A stretch of 64,000 bases of DNA from the NCBI RefSeq assembly GCF_963678635.1, contig NC_087067.1, positions 32,832,401-32,896,400 of the forward strand, written 5' to 3'. A program made the translations under genes and the position numbers. The notes beneath the pieces were generated by a model. That model was not told where the DNA came from. It did no database searches and saw nothing but the letters and a program-made list of their open reading frames with translations. The DNA comes from Symsagittifera roscoffensis. Taxonomy: Eukaryota; Xenacoelomorpha; Acoela; Convolutidae. Below, in pieces: positions 45,852 through 57,393 of the stretch (the first letter of the stretch is position 1; the number at the start of each line of letters is the position of its first letter).

Positions 45852-46038
45852 ATCGCTTCTCGGCCTTTTGGCTAAAATCATGTGTAGTATCTGTTCTTGT
45901 CAGCTTAATATCTGGCATGCTGGGCATAGCCTGGCACCAATATTAAACTGATTTTTACTTCCCGAGTTAACACCGAAGCTTGCTTCAGTTGACTCACGGA
46001 TTGTCCCGGTCTTACACTACCATCGGGAGCAGTCCACC
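45852..46038 (+). ncRNA. U2: U2 snRNA, copy 20
   Basis: G25>A at the foot of stem-loop I, a region that also pairs with U6 in the active spliceosome. Its spacer carries the LINE insertion at 46641. Confidence 0.92.
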
Positions 46039-46621
46039 TGAAAATTCTGAACCTGCAAATTACCTTAATAGAATGAAGATGTCAGTATGAAGAGTCTAAT
46101 TGAGCCTGGTGAATTGCGCGAACGGCCATAACTTGCCCAAAAAACTTAAGTTTTCCAAATTTTTCTATTTCTATCGTAAGACCATCATCAAATCTTGGGG
46201 GACTGAGAAAATGAACCAATTTGGTCGAACCAGTTCAAAGTTATGAGTTCTTGAAAGCTCGGTGATGCCAAAAAGTTAAGCCTAATCGAGCGTGGTGCAA
46301 AAAAGGAAAATTTCAAAATTTTTGTTCTTTTCTGTCTAAATTTTATTTTTTCAATATCGTATCACATTTTTGGACTCAGAACAATTCCAACGAGCCCAAA
46401 ACGACTTCTTTAGCTTCAGTGTTCGTGGAGTAATCATCAGTTGAAATTTTGGGGGGAGCTGAAATTCGGCCATTTTGGAAGAAAATCGACCTAAAAGCTA
46501 ACTTTTAAGTTAGTGCAATTTTTTTCTTGCATTTTTTATAAAATGGGGTGCTCTCTGCTGTCGCAGAGTGCATTCAAAGAAACTTATCAAATAGATTTGA
46601 AAACTTACCTATTTAATAAGT

Positions 46622-46640
46622 TTATCACAACAATTAGGCT
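46622..46640. repeat. TSD, 3' side of element at 46641
   Basis: ttatcacaacaattaggct, identical to the TSD of the element at 29519. Confidence 0.93.
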
Positions 46641-46774
46641 TTCAAATAATTTATTAACGATTGTAATTACAAATTACAAAAAAGGAAAGCAATTAGTTAC
46701 ACATATTTAGTTACAGTTAGCAGAAAAAAAATACGACATCAAATGTAATATAATACACCATGAAGATAATCATT

Positions 46775-49700
46775 TTATGGAATGGAACCAAGTTTTTTGA
46801 GATATTCAGATGTATCTTGACACCATGATGATATCAGCTTAGCTACAATGTATTTCATGCCTATTACATTTTCTTCAACAAGCAGATCTTTGTTTGAACT
46901 GAATTTAAGTTTTTCTTTAAAAGTAGAGCAGTTTTCACAAGCAAAAAACAAATGTTGCATGGTTTCGAACTCTCTTTCACAAGAGTAACAAAGGGGGTGG
47001 TCCACCAAATTTTTAATCCATTTCCTGGGCTTATCCAGATAACTGTTTAAGAAAAATAAGTAGATAATGTTTTTATCTAGAGGGGTGAACTTTTTATGTT
47101 TCCATATTTTGGTTAGGAATTGAAAAATCAAAGATTTGTCTGATAGATTAAGATCCGGGTAGAAACTCGCAATTTTTCTAGCTATAACCTTCGTTTTATA
47201 ATTTGGAAGCATCAACTCTGCATAAAGACTAGATATGTTCATCTTCATAGGATCAATTACTTTTCCATTTTGAACTAGCTGAAAACTATCTCGAGCAAAC
47301 TCGAGAATGAAAATGTTTTTTTAATTAAGAAATTTTTGAAGGATCTGAAAATCTTAGATTTTTTGAAGTAGATCACTTCTTTGTTGCTACCCAAGGTATT
47401 AAGTAGGGATACCATGTCGAAAATTTTTGCAGCCGCAATATAAAAATTTAAATTTTTGAAGCCTGTGCCTCCATTATTGAATGGAAGGTATAAGATCTGC
47501 TTGTTGATTGAATGTTTTCCTCCAAGCCATACACTGTTAATCAGTTTCATTTCTAACCTATCAATGAAAGTTTTTGTCAACTCCAAGTGCCTCATCACAT
47601 ATACGAGTCTTGAGGTCACAAAAGTCTCAATATTCAGGCTTCGCGCCCGGAGAGTCATACATTTTAAGCTGAATTTAGCTGAATTATTAATCGTATCTTC
47701 CAATATCTTGGTTTTAATTTTCAATGAATCATTCAAGCTTAAGCGTATGCCTAATAATTTAAGGGCTGATACTTTCTTCAACTGTTTAGGCACGAAACCT
47801 AAACTCAGAATTTTGGTTTTATCTACATTTATAGCAAGTTTTGATACCAAATTGAACTTATTGATTTCATCAAGTAAATTTCCGATACAAGCGCGTTTAA
47901 TGAAAACACTAATATCATCGGCGTAGGCCACAATTTTAAGTGCTTGGTTGGATTTGATAGAATTATTATAGCGTATGGCTTGGAGTAAAGGTTCCATTCC
48001 TAAAATGAACAAAAGCGCCGAAAGAGGGCATCCTTGTTGAATACCATTGTCGACTCTAATTGATCGTGATAGGTAGCCACCTATTTCTATCATCGCTTTG
48101 GTATCAGTATATATGATGGATATCAAAGAAGTTATGATTTCTGGACAGCCTATGGCTGTTAAAACGTTCAAAATGTAATCACGGTCCATACGGTCAAAAG
48201 CCTTACTGAAATCGATGGCTACCACACAATTAGATTTTCCGAGTTTTTCTTGAGCTAATCTAGCCCTAATTATGGCTGTATGAATACTGCGCTTTGGCAA
48301 ATAAGCAAGTTGATGTTTGCGTATTAGATTATTTAAAGGGTCTCTTAAACGAGATGCCAGAACATGGGAAAGAATTTTGAGATCAGTGTTAAGGAGGCTT
48401 ATTGGTCGGAATTCGTCCACATTTAAACTGTTTTCAATTTTTGGGATGAGTTTTATTATTGAAATGAGAAATGACCTAGGTGCCGCTTTATTGTAGCACA
48501 TCGAGTTAAATAAATCAGCGAGCAACGGAGCGAAAAAATTTGAGTGGCTTTTATACAAGTCTGAAGTAAGACCATCAGATCCAAGTGCGCTATTTTTATT
48601 TAATTTATTTATAGCTTGCTTCACTTCCTCTTCACCTATTGGCGAATTGTTAAACATTTTGGTAATTTTCTTTATTCGTTTTGAATTCCGCAGCTTAAAA
48701 ACATTCAAAAGCTCCTCCCTGGGTGCGTAGTTGGCGTCAGCAACCGTTTTTTTAAAGTAAATATTGGAGTAAAAGCTCGAGAATTCATTCAAAATTTCAT
48801 CAATGTCATTGGAAATTTCACCACTTTTCAGCTTTATTTGCTTAATACTTTTATTAACTTTGAAGTAACTTAGCAGTGATTGCGCACCCGAATCACCATG
48901 GTTGAGGTCCAAATAAAATCCACGAATGGACTTAAATTTGGTCCTCAAGTCCATCTCATCTCGGAGAGAAGAGTAAGGACAGTTGGCCTGTCTAGAGGCC
49001 AACTGGGGCTGTCTGGTTGTCTCTGAATTGATGGAATGTATATCTGCAGGCGTACTACTTTGTATGTAGGGGGCGATATCTTTATTCAATTGTCTATGGC
49101 CATTAATGCATAAAAAACGCAACCAGTCACGAAGTCTGGCTTTAAATTTGTCGTATGTCCCTGATAATGGCAGTTTCAGAGACTCATCAGACAGCCCCTG
49201 GAGTGTTTCTACCAGTTCTGAAGGCTTATTGTGCTCTCTAACTACGTTATAATTCAATTTCCAGTAACTTTGGCCATTTACATGCATACAATCTTGAAAA
49301 TTTGAAAAACATGCATGTAATGCATTATGGTCGCTATAATTTGTGTATAATGTAGTCAAGGTCGTTATTTCGTCAATTTTATTGCTAAAAATGTAGTCTA
49401 GACGCGATTCGGATTTTGATTTTTGGTCAAAATGGGTGGGATACACTTTGTTCCAGACCTTGAAAAGGTCAAAGCATCCAATTGATTCGAAAATGTTGCA
49501 AATTATGTGATATCTTTGGACCCGCCGGTCACTACGATGTAATGCAAGATTGCATAATTCAGAACTCGATCGGCAGTTAAAATCACCCCCAACCAAAATC
49601 AATGTATCTCTCCGTTGCTCGGCTAATTTGTTAGCTAGGCCAGTAAGGACTGAGTAGTCCTTGCTGAGGGGATTGATATATATAGAGCAGTAAATGCTGC

Positions 49701-50044
49701 CAGATTCTGACTCTTTCAGAGCCAAAGCCATGTGTCTTTGGTAAAAATTCTGAATTTTCCATTTATTGGGAAATAATAAAAGTAAACCTCCTGAGTTTTT
49801 ATGGCTGCATGGCTGGATTAGATAATTCAAATTATAGCTGGTCAAAATGGCCTTATGCTTTGAGCTTAATACATACAATTTTGTTTCTTGTAACGCTATA
49901 ACGTAGTCATGATGTAATTTCCCCCCATGTTTTGGCTTATTCAGGTCAACCAGGATGCCTAGAAGTTTGACCTAGACCTCTACAGTTTAATGTATAAAAG
50001 CACGTCATGACTAGATTATAAGTCTGTTGGAAAAAATTTTGCAT
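46775..50044 (-). pseudogene. LINE ORF2 (element d), frameshifted
   Basis: Start codon equivalent at 50044 (MQNFFQQTYN). The 8-bp deletion near 49970 shifts the frame after the first EN motif. A long open stretch (47275-49878) then carries LVGGDFNCR with catalytic Asp, LDYIFSNK, SDHNAL, RPISLL, FSKAFDR, QGCPLSALLF and YADD. A second shift near 47316 separates the last 157 or so residues, which hold the CCHC (46775-47248). One in-frame codon is missing (SGAQSLL for SGALKSLL). Confidence 0.92.
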
Positions 50045-51107
50045 GCGAATTTGAATAGTTAAAGATAGCCGGTTTCATAATGTTATTCGGGGTTCTATGA
50101 GTAAAGACCTGATGGGGTTTTAATATCACCACCACCAAAATCAACGTATCTCCCCGTTGCCTATCATGCTTTCGAGCTAGGGCAGTAACGACTGAAAAGT
50201 CCTTACTGTGGGGATTGATGCAAATAGAGCAGTAAATACTGCCAGATTCTGACTTTGTCAAAGCCGAAAATTTTCGGATTTGGTAAAATCTCTGAAAATT
50301 CCAGTTTTCGGTTGAGAAAAAGTTCAAAATTTCTAACTTACACTGTTTGCATGTTTGGAATGAATTATACAGTTTAAAATTGATCAAGATGGCGTTTTCT
50401 TTTAAGCTTAATACATACAGTTTTGATTCTGGAAATGCTATAACGTAGTCATGTCGTACTTTTCTTTCAAAATTTGGCTTGCTGAGGTCAATAAAGATGC
50501 AATTCATACTGATGTGGTCCTTATAACCTCTAGGACGTTCTGAAAACAGGCACGTCTTGACTAAGTTATAAGTTTTTCCTATGCAAATCGCATGCAAAGT
50601 TACTAATTTCGTCTTAGCCGTTATTACGATGTAAGTCAAGGTTAAATGTACCAGTAAGTGATGTCTTGCATTACCCATCGCCAAGAAAACTTTCTCGTCT
50701 CTCCGGTGTTCAGTCAAACAATTGACTAGACCACCAAGGTCTGAATAGGCTTTGCTGAGGAGATTGACACACCTCTTGCAGCAAACGTTGCATGAGACAA
50801 AAATTTTAAAGGTCAAAGCATTTTGACTTTCAAAAATTGTGTTAAAATTCCAATTAATGGTAAAAAATGTAGACAATAGTATTGAACTATGCAAACTGCC
50901 TGTCTGGAGTTTAAAGCTCAGACTTCTATTAACGAAAAAGACTGTTTTTTTAGAGGTTAGAGCGTCTAGTTTTTTAAATTTTAGACCTAAAATGTAGTGT
51001 TTATGCGACGTTTTCCCACGTTCTGGCTTTCTTATTGGAACAAGGATGCCTAGAGGTTTCAGCTTCTCAGTGAAACCGCTGCTCTTTAGAAATTTAAAGC
51101 ACATCAT
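50016..51107 (-). pseudogene. Intermediate EN-module ORF (element d), fused to ORF1 frame
   Basis: Modules A and B in one frame from MMCFKFLKSS to KFFPTDL (about 363 aa), the most complete version in the window. Module B reads through SGSIYCSICINPHSKD and DTLILVVVILKPH. An A7 run upstream (A6 elsewhere) puts ORF1 in the same frame, giving a 645-codon open stretch from 51953. Its end overlaps the ORF2 start by 29 bp. Confidence 0.72.
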
Positions 51108-51118
51108 TATGAAAGAGT

Positions 51119-52116
51119 TTATGTATGAGAAGTTTTTAGACTCGATACCTGTTGTTCTCTTTTTTTGCAGTTTTGATGGAGTCTGCTTCTCCGCGTCTGG
51201 GCTGCTGTGTCGTCTCTGTGATTTCTGGCGGCTGAACGCCCCACTCCTTCTGAGGCTACTGCGCGCCTTCATCACATGCCAGTCCTCCTCATCCATTCGG
51301 CCCTCAGAGGCCGGAGTCCCATCAGCAGAATTGCTTGTGGCCAAATCAGATGTCGTCTGGTTGACCTCTGGTGGTTGTTGTCTCCTGATCCGACACCAGG
51401 AATCATCATGACCAATATAAGGCTTTTTCTCTTCCTTGCATAGATTGCAGGAATGAATTGACGGGACATGCGCGTTGAAGGGTAGATCGAGCCATTTGAA
51501 TGGCCGAGTTTTGACAGCGTTGAACGACCACTGCCTCAGGTCAGTTTCAGCGCTCTCATTGGGGATTCTGATAATGGCCGAGGCTTTACCGTTGAAGAAG
51601 CTCCCCTGTCCACACTTCTCGCGTTGACGCGTAACTTCTCCCTCCACATGAACTATTGGGGGGAGCTGCAGGGCTTCGAGGACTGCCTCATCGTCACAAA
51701 GCCCGGGCACCTGGTTCATGCGTAGCATGGCCGTCTTTGGAAACCCGGTTGGATCATATCTCCAGAAGTGGTCACCCGTTGGGAAGATAGTTTTGTCAAG
51801 GAGCTGCAGTCCTTCTGTCTTCATGATGGTCAGCTCGTCCTCCGCCTCAGTTGGCGCGATAACGATTAAAGAATGTAATCTTTTTTCTTTGACAGTAGAG
51901 AAAGCTTTGGAGATGGTAATTTGATCTCGATGATGGGGTTTAAAGGAGGACAAGATGTCAACAATGGTTTTTTTTGAGGCAGCTTCGAAACTAGCATTAG
52001 ACTTTTGTAAAGGGAGGAATGATGGTCATTTTTAAGAATGAAGTGACTTTAATATGAGGTCTTGCAATGCCCTCAGCGAGAACTTCAGAGAAAGAAGGCG
52101 ACTGGCTATCAGCCAT
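51119..52116 (-). pseudogene. LINE ORF1 (element d), broken
   Basis: Starts MADSQSPSF, but an 11-bp deletion around codons 38-42 shifts the frame. The rest (FKPHHRDQ to SKLQKK) is open and keeps the knuckle, here CNLC...H...C. The C-terminal tail is altered by the extra A in the A-run, which joins it to the following frame. Confidence 0.85.
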
Positions 52117-52215
52117 GTCCAAAAGTAAGTAATGCGTGGAAAACAATGCAAATTTATTTTCAAGTTAATCTCGGTAACAAAAGAAAAGGTAATTTTGATA
52201 TAATCACGAGCCAAA

Positions 52216-52234
52216 TTATCACAACAATTAGGCT
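52216..52234. repeat. TSD, 5' side of element at 46641
   Basis: Exact match to 46622-46640; preceded by the element 5' end CACGAGCCAAA. Confidence 0.93.
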
Positions 52235-52885
52235 AAAAGCATCTATCAGTATCCTGGCTGGTATTCGACCATATGCCACTAACGTTGAGTGAGCGGCTAT
52301 CATGTCATAGATGGTCATCTAAGACACCCTGTACACGCTCCGTAGGTTTTGACCAGCCGATTTGGCCATAAAACTCATTGGGCCAAAAAAATTCTGAAAA
52401 TTGTCAATTTTTCAAATTTTGTTTGAATTGCATAAATTATAACGTGAGCGTGCAAAATTTTACATGGTATAAGAGCATATTTCTACTCTCGCGCGAGGGC
52501 CAGTGTTTTAAAAGTAATGTACATAGTTATATGCTAGTCAGGATATAAATGGAAGCGGAATTACTCAAATGCCTAAGGCAGAACCGCAGATTCTGTCTTT
52601 GTCCACATCGTTAAGCCCATGTCGTATGTAACGGCACAAACGCAGATGGTTATAACGTAGTCTACTGTACTCTTACGATAGATTTACTAGCCAGCAGGGG
52701 AGTTTTGTTAGGGCGAAGTGTCATTATGGCTACCTCTTTTCAACTTTCCCCCTTGACCTTTCATAAGTTGGTCCGGGAGCAACCCAGCTCTCAACCCAGT
52801 CGGATAAATATAAATTTTTATGATGCGAGCTTTTTTTTCATTGTTGTGTTCAAGGCATGTACCAAAATTAGGAAAAGGTTTAGTT

Positions 52886-53072
52886 ATCGCTTCTCGGCCT
52901 TTTGGCTAAGATCATGTGTAGTATCTGTTCTTGTCAGCTTAATATCTGGCATGCTGGGCATAGCCTGGCACCAATATTAAACTGATTTTTACTTCCCGAG
53001 TTAACACCGAAGCTTGCTTCAGTTGACTCACGGATTGTCCCGGTCTTACACTACCATCGGGAGCAGTCCACC
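52886..53072 (+). ncRNA. U2: U2 snRNA, copy 21 (consensus)
   Basis: Identical to copy 1. Spacer variants (AAAATGAGGTGC, TTATTTTCAA) match unit 18. Confidence 0.95.
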
Positions 53073-54327
53073 TGAAAATTCTGAACCTGCAAATTATCTT
53101 AATAGAGTGAAGATGTCAGTATCAAGAGTCTAATTGAGCCTGGTGAATTGCGCGAACGGCCATAACTTGCCCAAAAAACTTAAGACTTCCAAATTTTTCT
53201 ATTTCTATCGTAAGACCATCGTCAAATCTTGGGGGACTGAGAAAATGAACCAATTTGGTCGAACCAGTTCAAAGTTATGAGTTCTTGAAAGCTCGGTGAT
53301 GCCAAAAAGTTAAGCCTAATCGAGCGTGGTGCAAAAAACGAAAATTTCAAAATTTTTGTTCTTTTCTGTCTAAATTTTATTTTTTCAATATCGTATCATA
53401 GTTTTGGACTCAGAACAATTCCAACGAGCCCAAAATGACTTCTTTAGCTTCAGTGTTCGTGGAGTAATCATCAGTTGAAATTTTGGGAAGAGCTGAAATT
53501 CGGCCATTTTGGAAGAAAATCGACCTAAAAGCTAACTTTTAAGTTAGTGCAATTTTTTCTTGCATTTTTCATAAAATGAGGTGCTCTCTGCTGTCGCAGA
53601 GTGCATTCAAAGAAATTTATCAAATATATTTGAAAACTTACCTATTTAATAAGTTTATCACAACAATTAGGCTAAAAGCATCTATCAGTATCCTGGCTGG
53701 TATTCGACCATATGCCACTAACGTTGAGTGAGCGGCTATCATGCCATAGATGGTCATCTAAGACACCCTGTACACGCTCCGTAGGTTTTGACCAGCCGAT
53801 TTGGCCATAAAACTCATTGGGCCAAAAAATTCTGAAAATTGTCAATTTTATTTTCAAGTTTTGTTTGAATTGCATAAATTATAACGTGAGCGTGCAAAAT
53901 TTTACATGGTATAAGAGCATATTTCTACTCTCGCGCAAGGGCGAGTGTTTTAAAAGTAATGTACATAGTTATATGCTAGTCAGGATATAAATGGAAGCGG
54001 AATTACTCAAATGACTAAGGCAGAACCGCAGATTCTGTCTTTGTCTACATCGTTAAGCCCATGTCGTATGTAACGGCACAAACGCAGATGGTTATAACGT
54101 AGTCTACTGTACTCTTACGATAGATTTACTAGCCAGCAGGGGAGTTTTGCTAGGGCGAAGTGTCATTATGGCTACCTCTTTTCAATTTTTCCACTTGACC
54201 TTTCATAAGTTGGTCCGGGAGCAACCCAGCTCTCAACCCAGTCGGATAAATATAAATTTTTATGATGCGAGCTGTTTTTTCATTGTTGTGTTCAAGGCAT
54301 GTACCAAAATTAGGAAGAGGTTTAGCT

Positions 54328-54514
54328 ATCGCTTCTCGGCCTTTTGGCTAAGATCTTGTGTAGTATCTGTTCTTGTCAGCTTAATATCTGGCATGCTGGG
54401 CATAGCCTGGCACCAATATTAAACTGATTTTTACTTCCCGAGTTAACACCGAAGCTTGCTTCAGTTGACTCACGGATTGTCCCGGTCTTACACAACCATC
54501 GGGAGCAGTCCACC
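54328..54514 (+). ncRNA. U2: U2 snRNA, copy 22
   Basis: A29>U just before the branchpoint-recognition sequence and U167>A in loop IV. Confidence 0.92.
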
Positions 54515-55766
54515 TGAAAATTCTGAACCTGCAAATTACCTTAATATAATGAAGATGTCAGTATGAAGAGTCTAATTGAGCCTGGTGAATTCCGCGAACG
54601 GCCATAACTTGCCCAAAAAACTTAAGACTTCCAAATTTTTCTATTTCTATCGTAAGACCATCGTCAAATCTTGGGGGACTGAGAAAATGAACCAATTTGG
54701 TCGAACCAGTTCAAAGTTATGAGTTCTTGAAAGCTCGGTGATGCCAAAAGTTAAGCCTAATCGAGCGTGGTGCAAAAAACGAAAATTTCAAAATTTTTGT
54801 TCTTTTCTGTCTAAATTTTATTTTTTCAATATCGTATCACATTTTTGGACTCAGAACAATTCCAACGAGCCCAAAACGACTTCTTTAGCTTCAGTGTTCG
54901 TCGAGTAATCATCAGTTGAAATTTTGGGGGGAGCTGAAATTCGGCCATTTTGGAAGAAAATCGACCTACAAGCTAACTTTTAAGTTAGTGCAATTTTTTT
55001 CTTGCATTTTTCATAAAATGGGGTGCTATCTGCTGTCGCAGAGTGCATTCAAAGAAACTTAACAAATAGATTTGAAAACTTACCTATTTAATAAGTTTAT
55101 CACAACAATTAGGCTAAAAGCATCTATCAGTATCCTGGCTGGTATTCGACCATATGCCACTAACGTTGAGTGAGCGGCTATCATGCCATAGATGGTCATC
55201 TAAGACACCCTGTACACGCTCCGTAGGTTTTGACCAGCCGATTTGGCCATAAAACTCATTGGGCCAAAAATACTCTGAAAATTGTCAATTTTTCAAATTT
55301 TGTTTGAATTGCATAAATTATAACGTGAGCGTGCAAAATTTTACATGGTATAAGAGCATATTTCTACTCTCGCGCGAGGGCGAGTGTTTTAAAAGTAATG
55401 TACATAGTTATATGCTAGTCAGGATATAAATGGAAGCGGAATTACTCAAATGCCTAAGGCAGAACCGCAGATTCTGTCTTTGTCCACATCGTTAAGCCCA
55501 TGTCGTATGTAACGGCACAAACGCAGATGGTTATAACGTAGTCTACTGTACTCTTACGATAGATTTACTAGCCAGCAGGGGAGTTTTGTTAGGGCGAAGT
55601 GTCATTATGGCTACCTCTTTCCAACTTTCCCCCTTGACCTTTCATAAATTGGTCCGGGAGCAACCCAGCTCTCAACCCAGTCGGATAAATATAAATTTTT
55701 ATGATGCGAGCTGTTTTTTCATTGTTGTGTTCAAGGCATGTACCAAAATTAGGAAAAGGTTTAGCT

Positions 55767-55953
55767 ATCGCTTCTCGGCCTTTTGGCTAAGATCATGTGT
55801 AGTATCTGTTCTTGTCAGCTTAATATCTGGCATGCTGGGCATAGCCTGGCACCAATATTAAACTGAATTTTACTTCCCGAGTTAACACCGAAGCTTGCTT
55901 CAGTTGACTCACGGATTGTCCAGGTCTTACACTACCTTCGGGAGCAGTCCACC
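55767..55953 (+). ncRNA. U2: U2 snRNA, copy 23 (Sm and stem IV variants)
   Basis: U101>A shortens the Sm uridine tract to four, C156>A breaks a stem IV pair and A171>U changes loop IV. It may not assemble a normal particle. All three changes are shared with copy 24. Confidence 0.88.
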
Positions 55954-57206
55954 TGAAAATTCTGAACCTGCAAACTACCTTAATAGAATGAAGATGTCAG
56001 TATGAAGAGTCTAATTGAGCCTGGTGAATTGCGCGAACGGCCATAACTTGCCCAAAAAACTTAAGACTTCCCAATTTTTCTATTTCTATCGTAAGACCAT
56101 CATCAAATCTTGGGGGACTGAGAAAATGAACCAATTTGGTCGAACCAGTTCAAAGTTATGAGTTCTTGAAAGCTCGGTGATGCCAAAAAGTTAAGCCTAA
56201 TCGAGCGTGGTGCAAAAAACGAAAATTTCAAAATTTTTGTTCTTTTCTGTCTAAATTTTATTTTTTCAATATCGTATCACATTTTTGGACTCAGAACAAT
56301 TCCAACGAGCCCAAAACGACTTCTTTAGCTTCAGTGTTCGTGGAGTAATCATCAGTTGAAATTTTGGGGGGAGCTGAAATTCGGCCATTTTGGAAGAAAA
56401 TCGACCTAAAACCTAACTTTTAAGTTAGTGCAATTTTTTTCTTGCATTTTTCATAAAATGGGGTGCTCTCTGCTGTCGCAGAGTGCATTCAAAGAAACTT
56501 ATCAAATAGATTTGAAAACTTACCTATTTAATAAGTTTATCACAACAATTAGGCTAAAAGCATCTATCAGTATCCTGGCTGGTATTCGACCATATGCCAC
56601 TAACGTTGAGTGAGCGGCTATCATGCCATAGATGGTCATCTAAGACACCCTGTACACGCTCCGTAGGTTTTGACCAGCCGATTTGGCCATAAAACTCATT
56701 GGGCCAAAAATACTCTGAAAATTGTCAATTTTTCAAATTTTGTTTGAATTGCATAAATTATAACGTGAGCGTGCAAAATTTTACATGGTATAAGAGCATA
56801 TTTCTACTCTCGCGCGAGGGCGAGTGTTTTAAAAGTAATGTACATAGTTATATGCTAGTCAGGATATAAATGGAAGCGGAATTACTCAAATGCCTAAGGC
56901 AGAACCGCAGATTCTGTCTTTGTCCACATCGTTAAGCCCATGTCGTATGTAACGGCACAAACGCAGATGGTTATAACGTAGTCTACTGTACTCTTACGAT
57001 AGATTTACTAGCCAGCAGGGGAGTTTTGTTAGGGCGAAGTGTCATTATGGCTACCTCTTTCCAACTTTCCCCCTTGACCTTTCATAAATTGGTCCGGGAG
57101 CAACCCAGCTCTCAACCCAGTCGGATAAATATAAATTTTTATGATGCGAGCTGTTTTTTCATTGTTGTGTTCAAGGCATGTACCAAAATTAGGAAAAGGT
57201 TTAGCT

Positions 57207-57393
57207 ATCGCTTCTCGGCCTTTTGGCTAAGATCATGTGTAGTATCTGTTCTTGTCAGCTTAATATCTGGCATGCTGGGCATAGCCTGGCACCAATATTA
57301 AACTGAATTTTACTTCCCGAGTTAACACCGAAGCTTGCTTCAGTTGACTCACGGATTGTCCAGGTCTTACACTACCTTCGGGAGCAGTCCACC
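57207..57393 (+). ncRNA. U2: U2 snRNA, copy 24 (duplicate of copy 23)
   Basis: Carries the same three changes as copy 23 and near-identical spacer; a recent tandem duplication. Confidence 0.88.

Larger units (their letters stand above)
35102..46640 (+). repeat. U2 array block C (units 13-20)
   Basis: Eight units with U2 starts 1,437-1,443 bp apart. The spacers vary more than in block A: CACGCCATAAATGG and TTGCTATTTC variants mark units 14-18; TTATTTTCAA and CGCGCAAGG mark unit 18; GGTGCTATCTG marks unit 19. The unit 20 spacer is split by the LINE at 46641. No other genes are seen in the spacers. Confidence 0.94.
46641..52215 (-). mobile_element. Full-length but frameshifted U2-spacer LINE (element d)
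   Basis: 5,575 bp with the same ends and 19-bp TSD as element c. Disabling changes seen: an 11-bp deletion in ORF1 (near 52003), one extra T in the T-run at 51160-51166, an 8-bp deletion early in ORF2 (near 49970) and a one-base loss in a T-run near 47316. Module B is complete here. Substitutions such as YADDI for YADDF and GIQQGCPL for GIKQGCPL show it is not a simple recent copy of element c. Confidence 0.92.
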
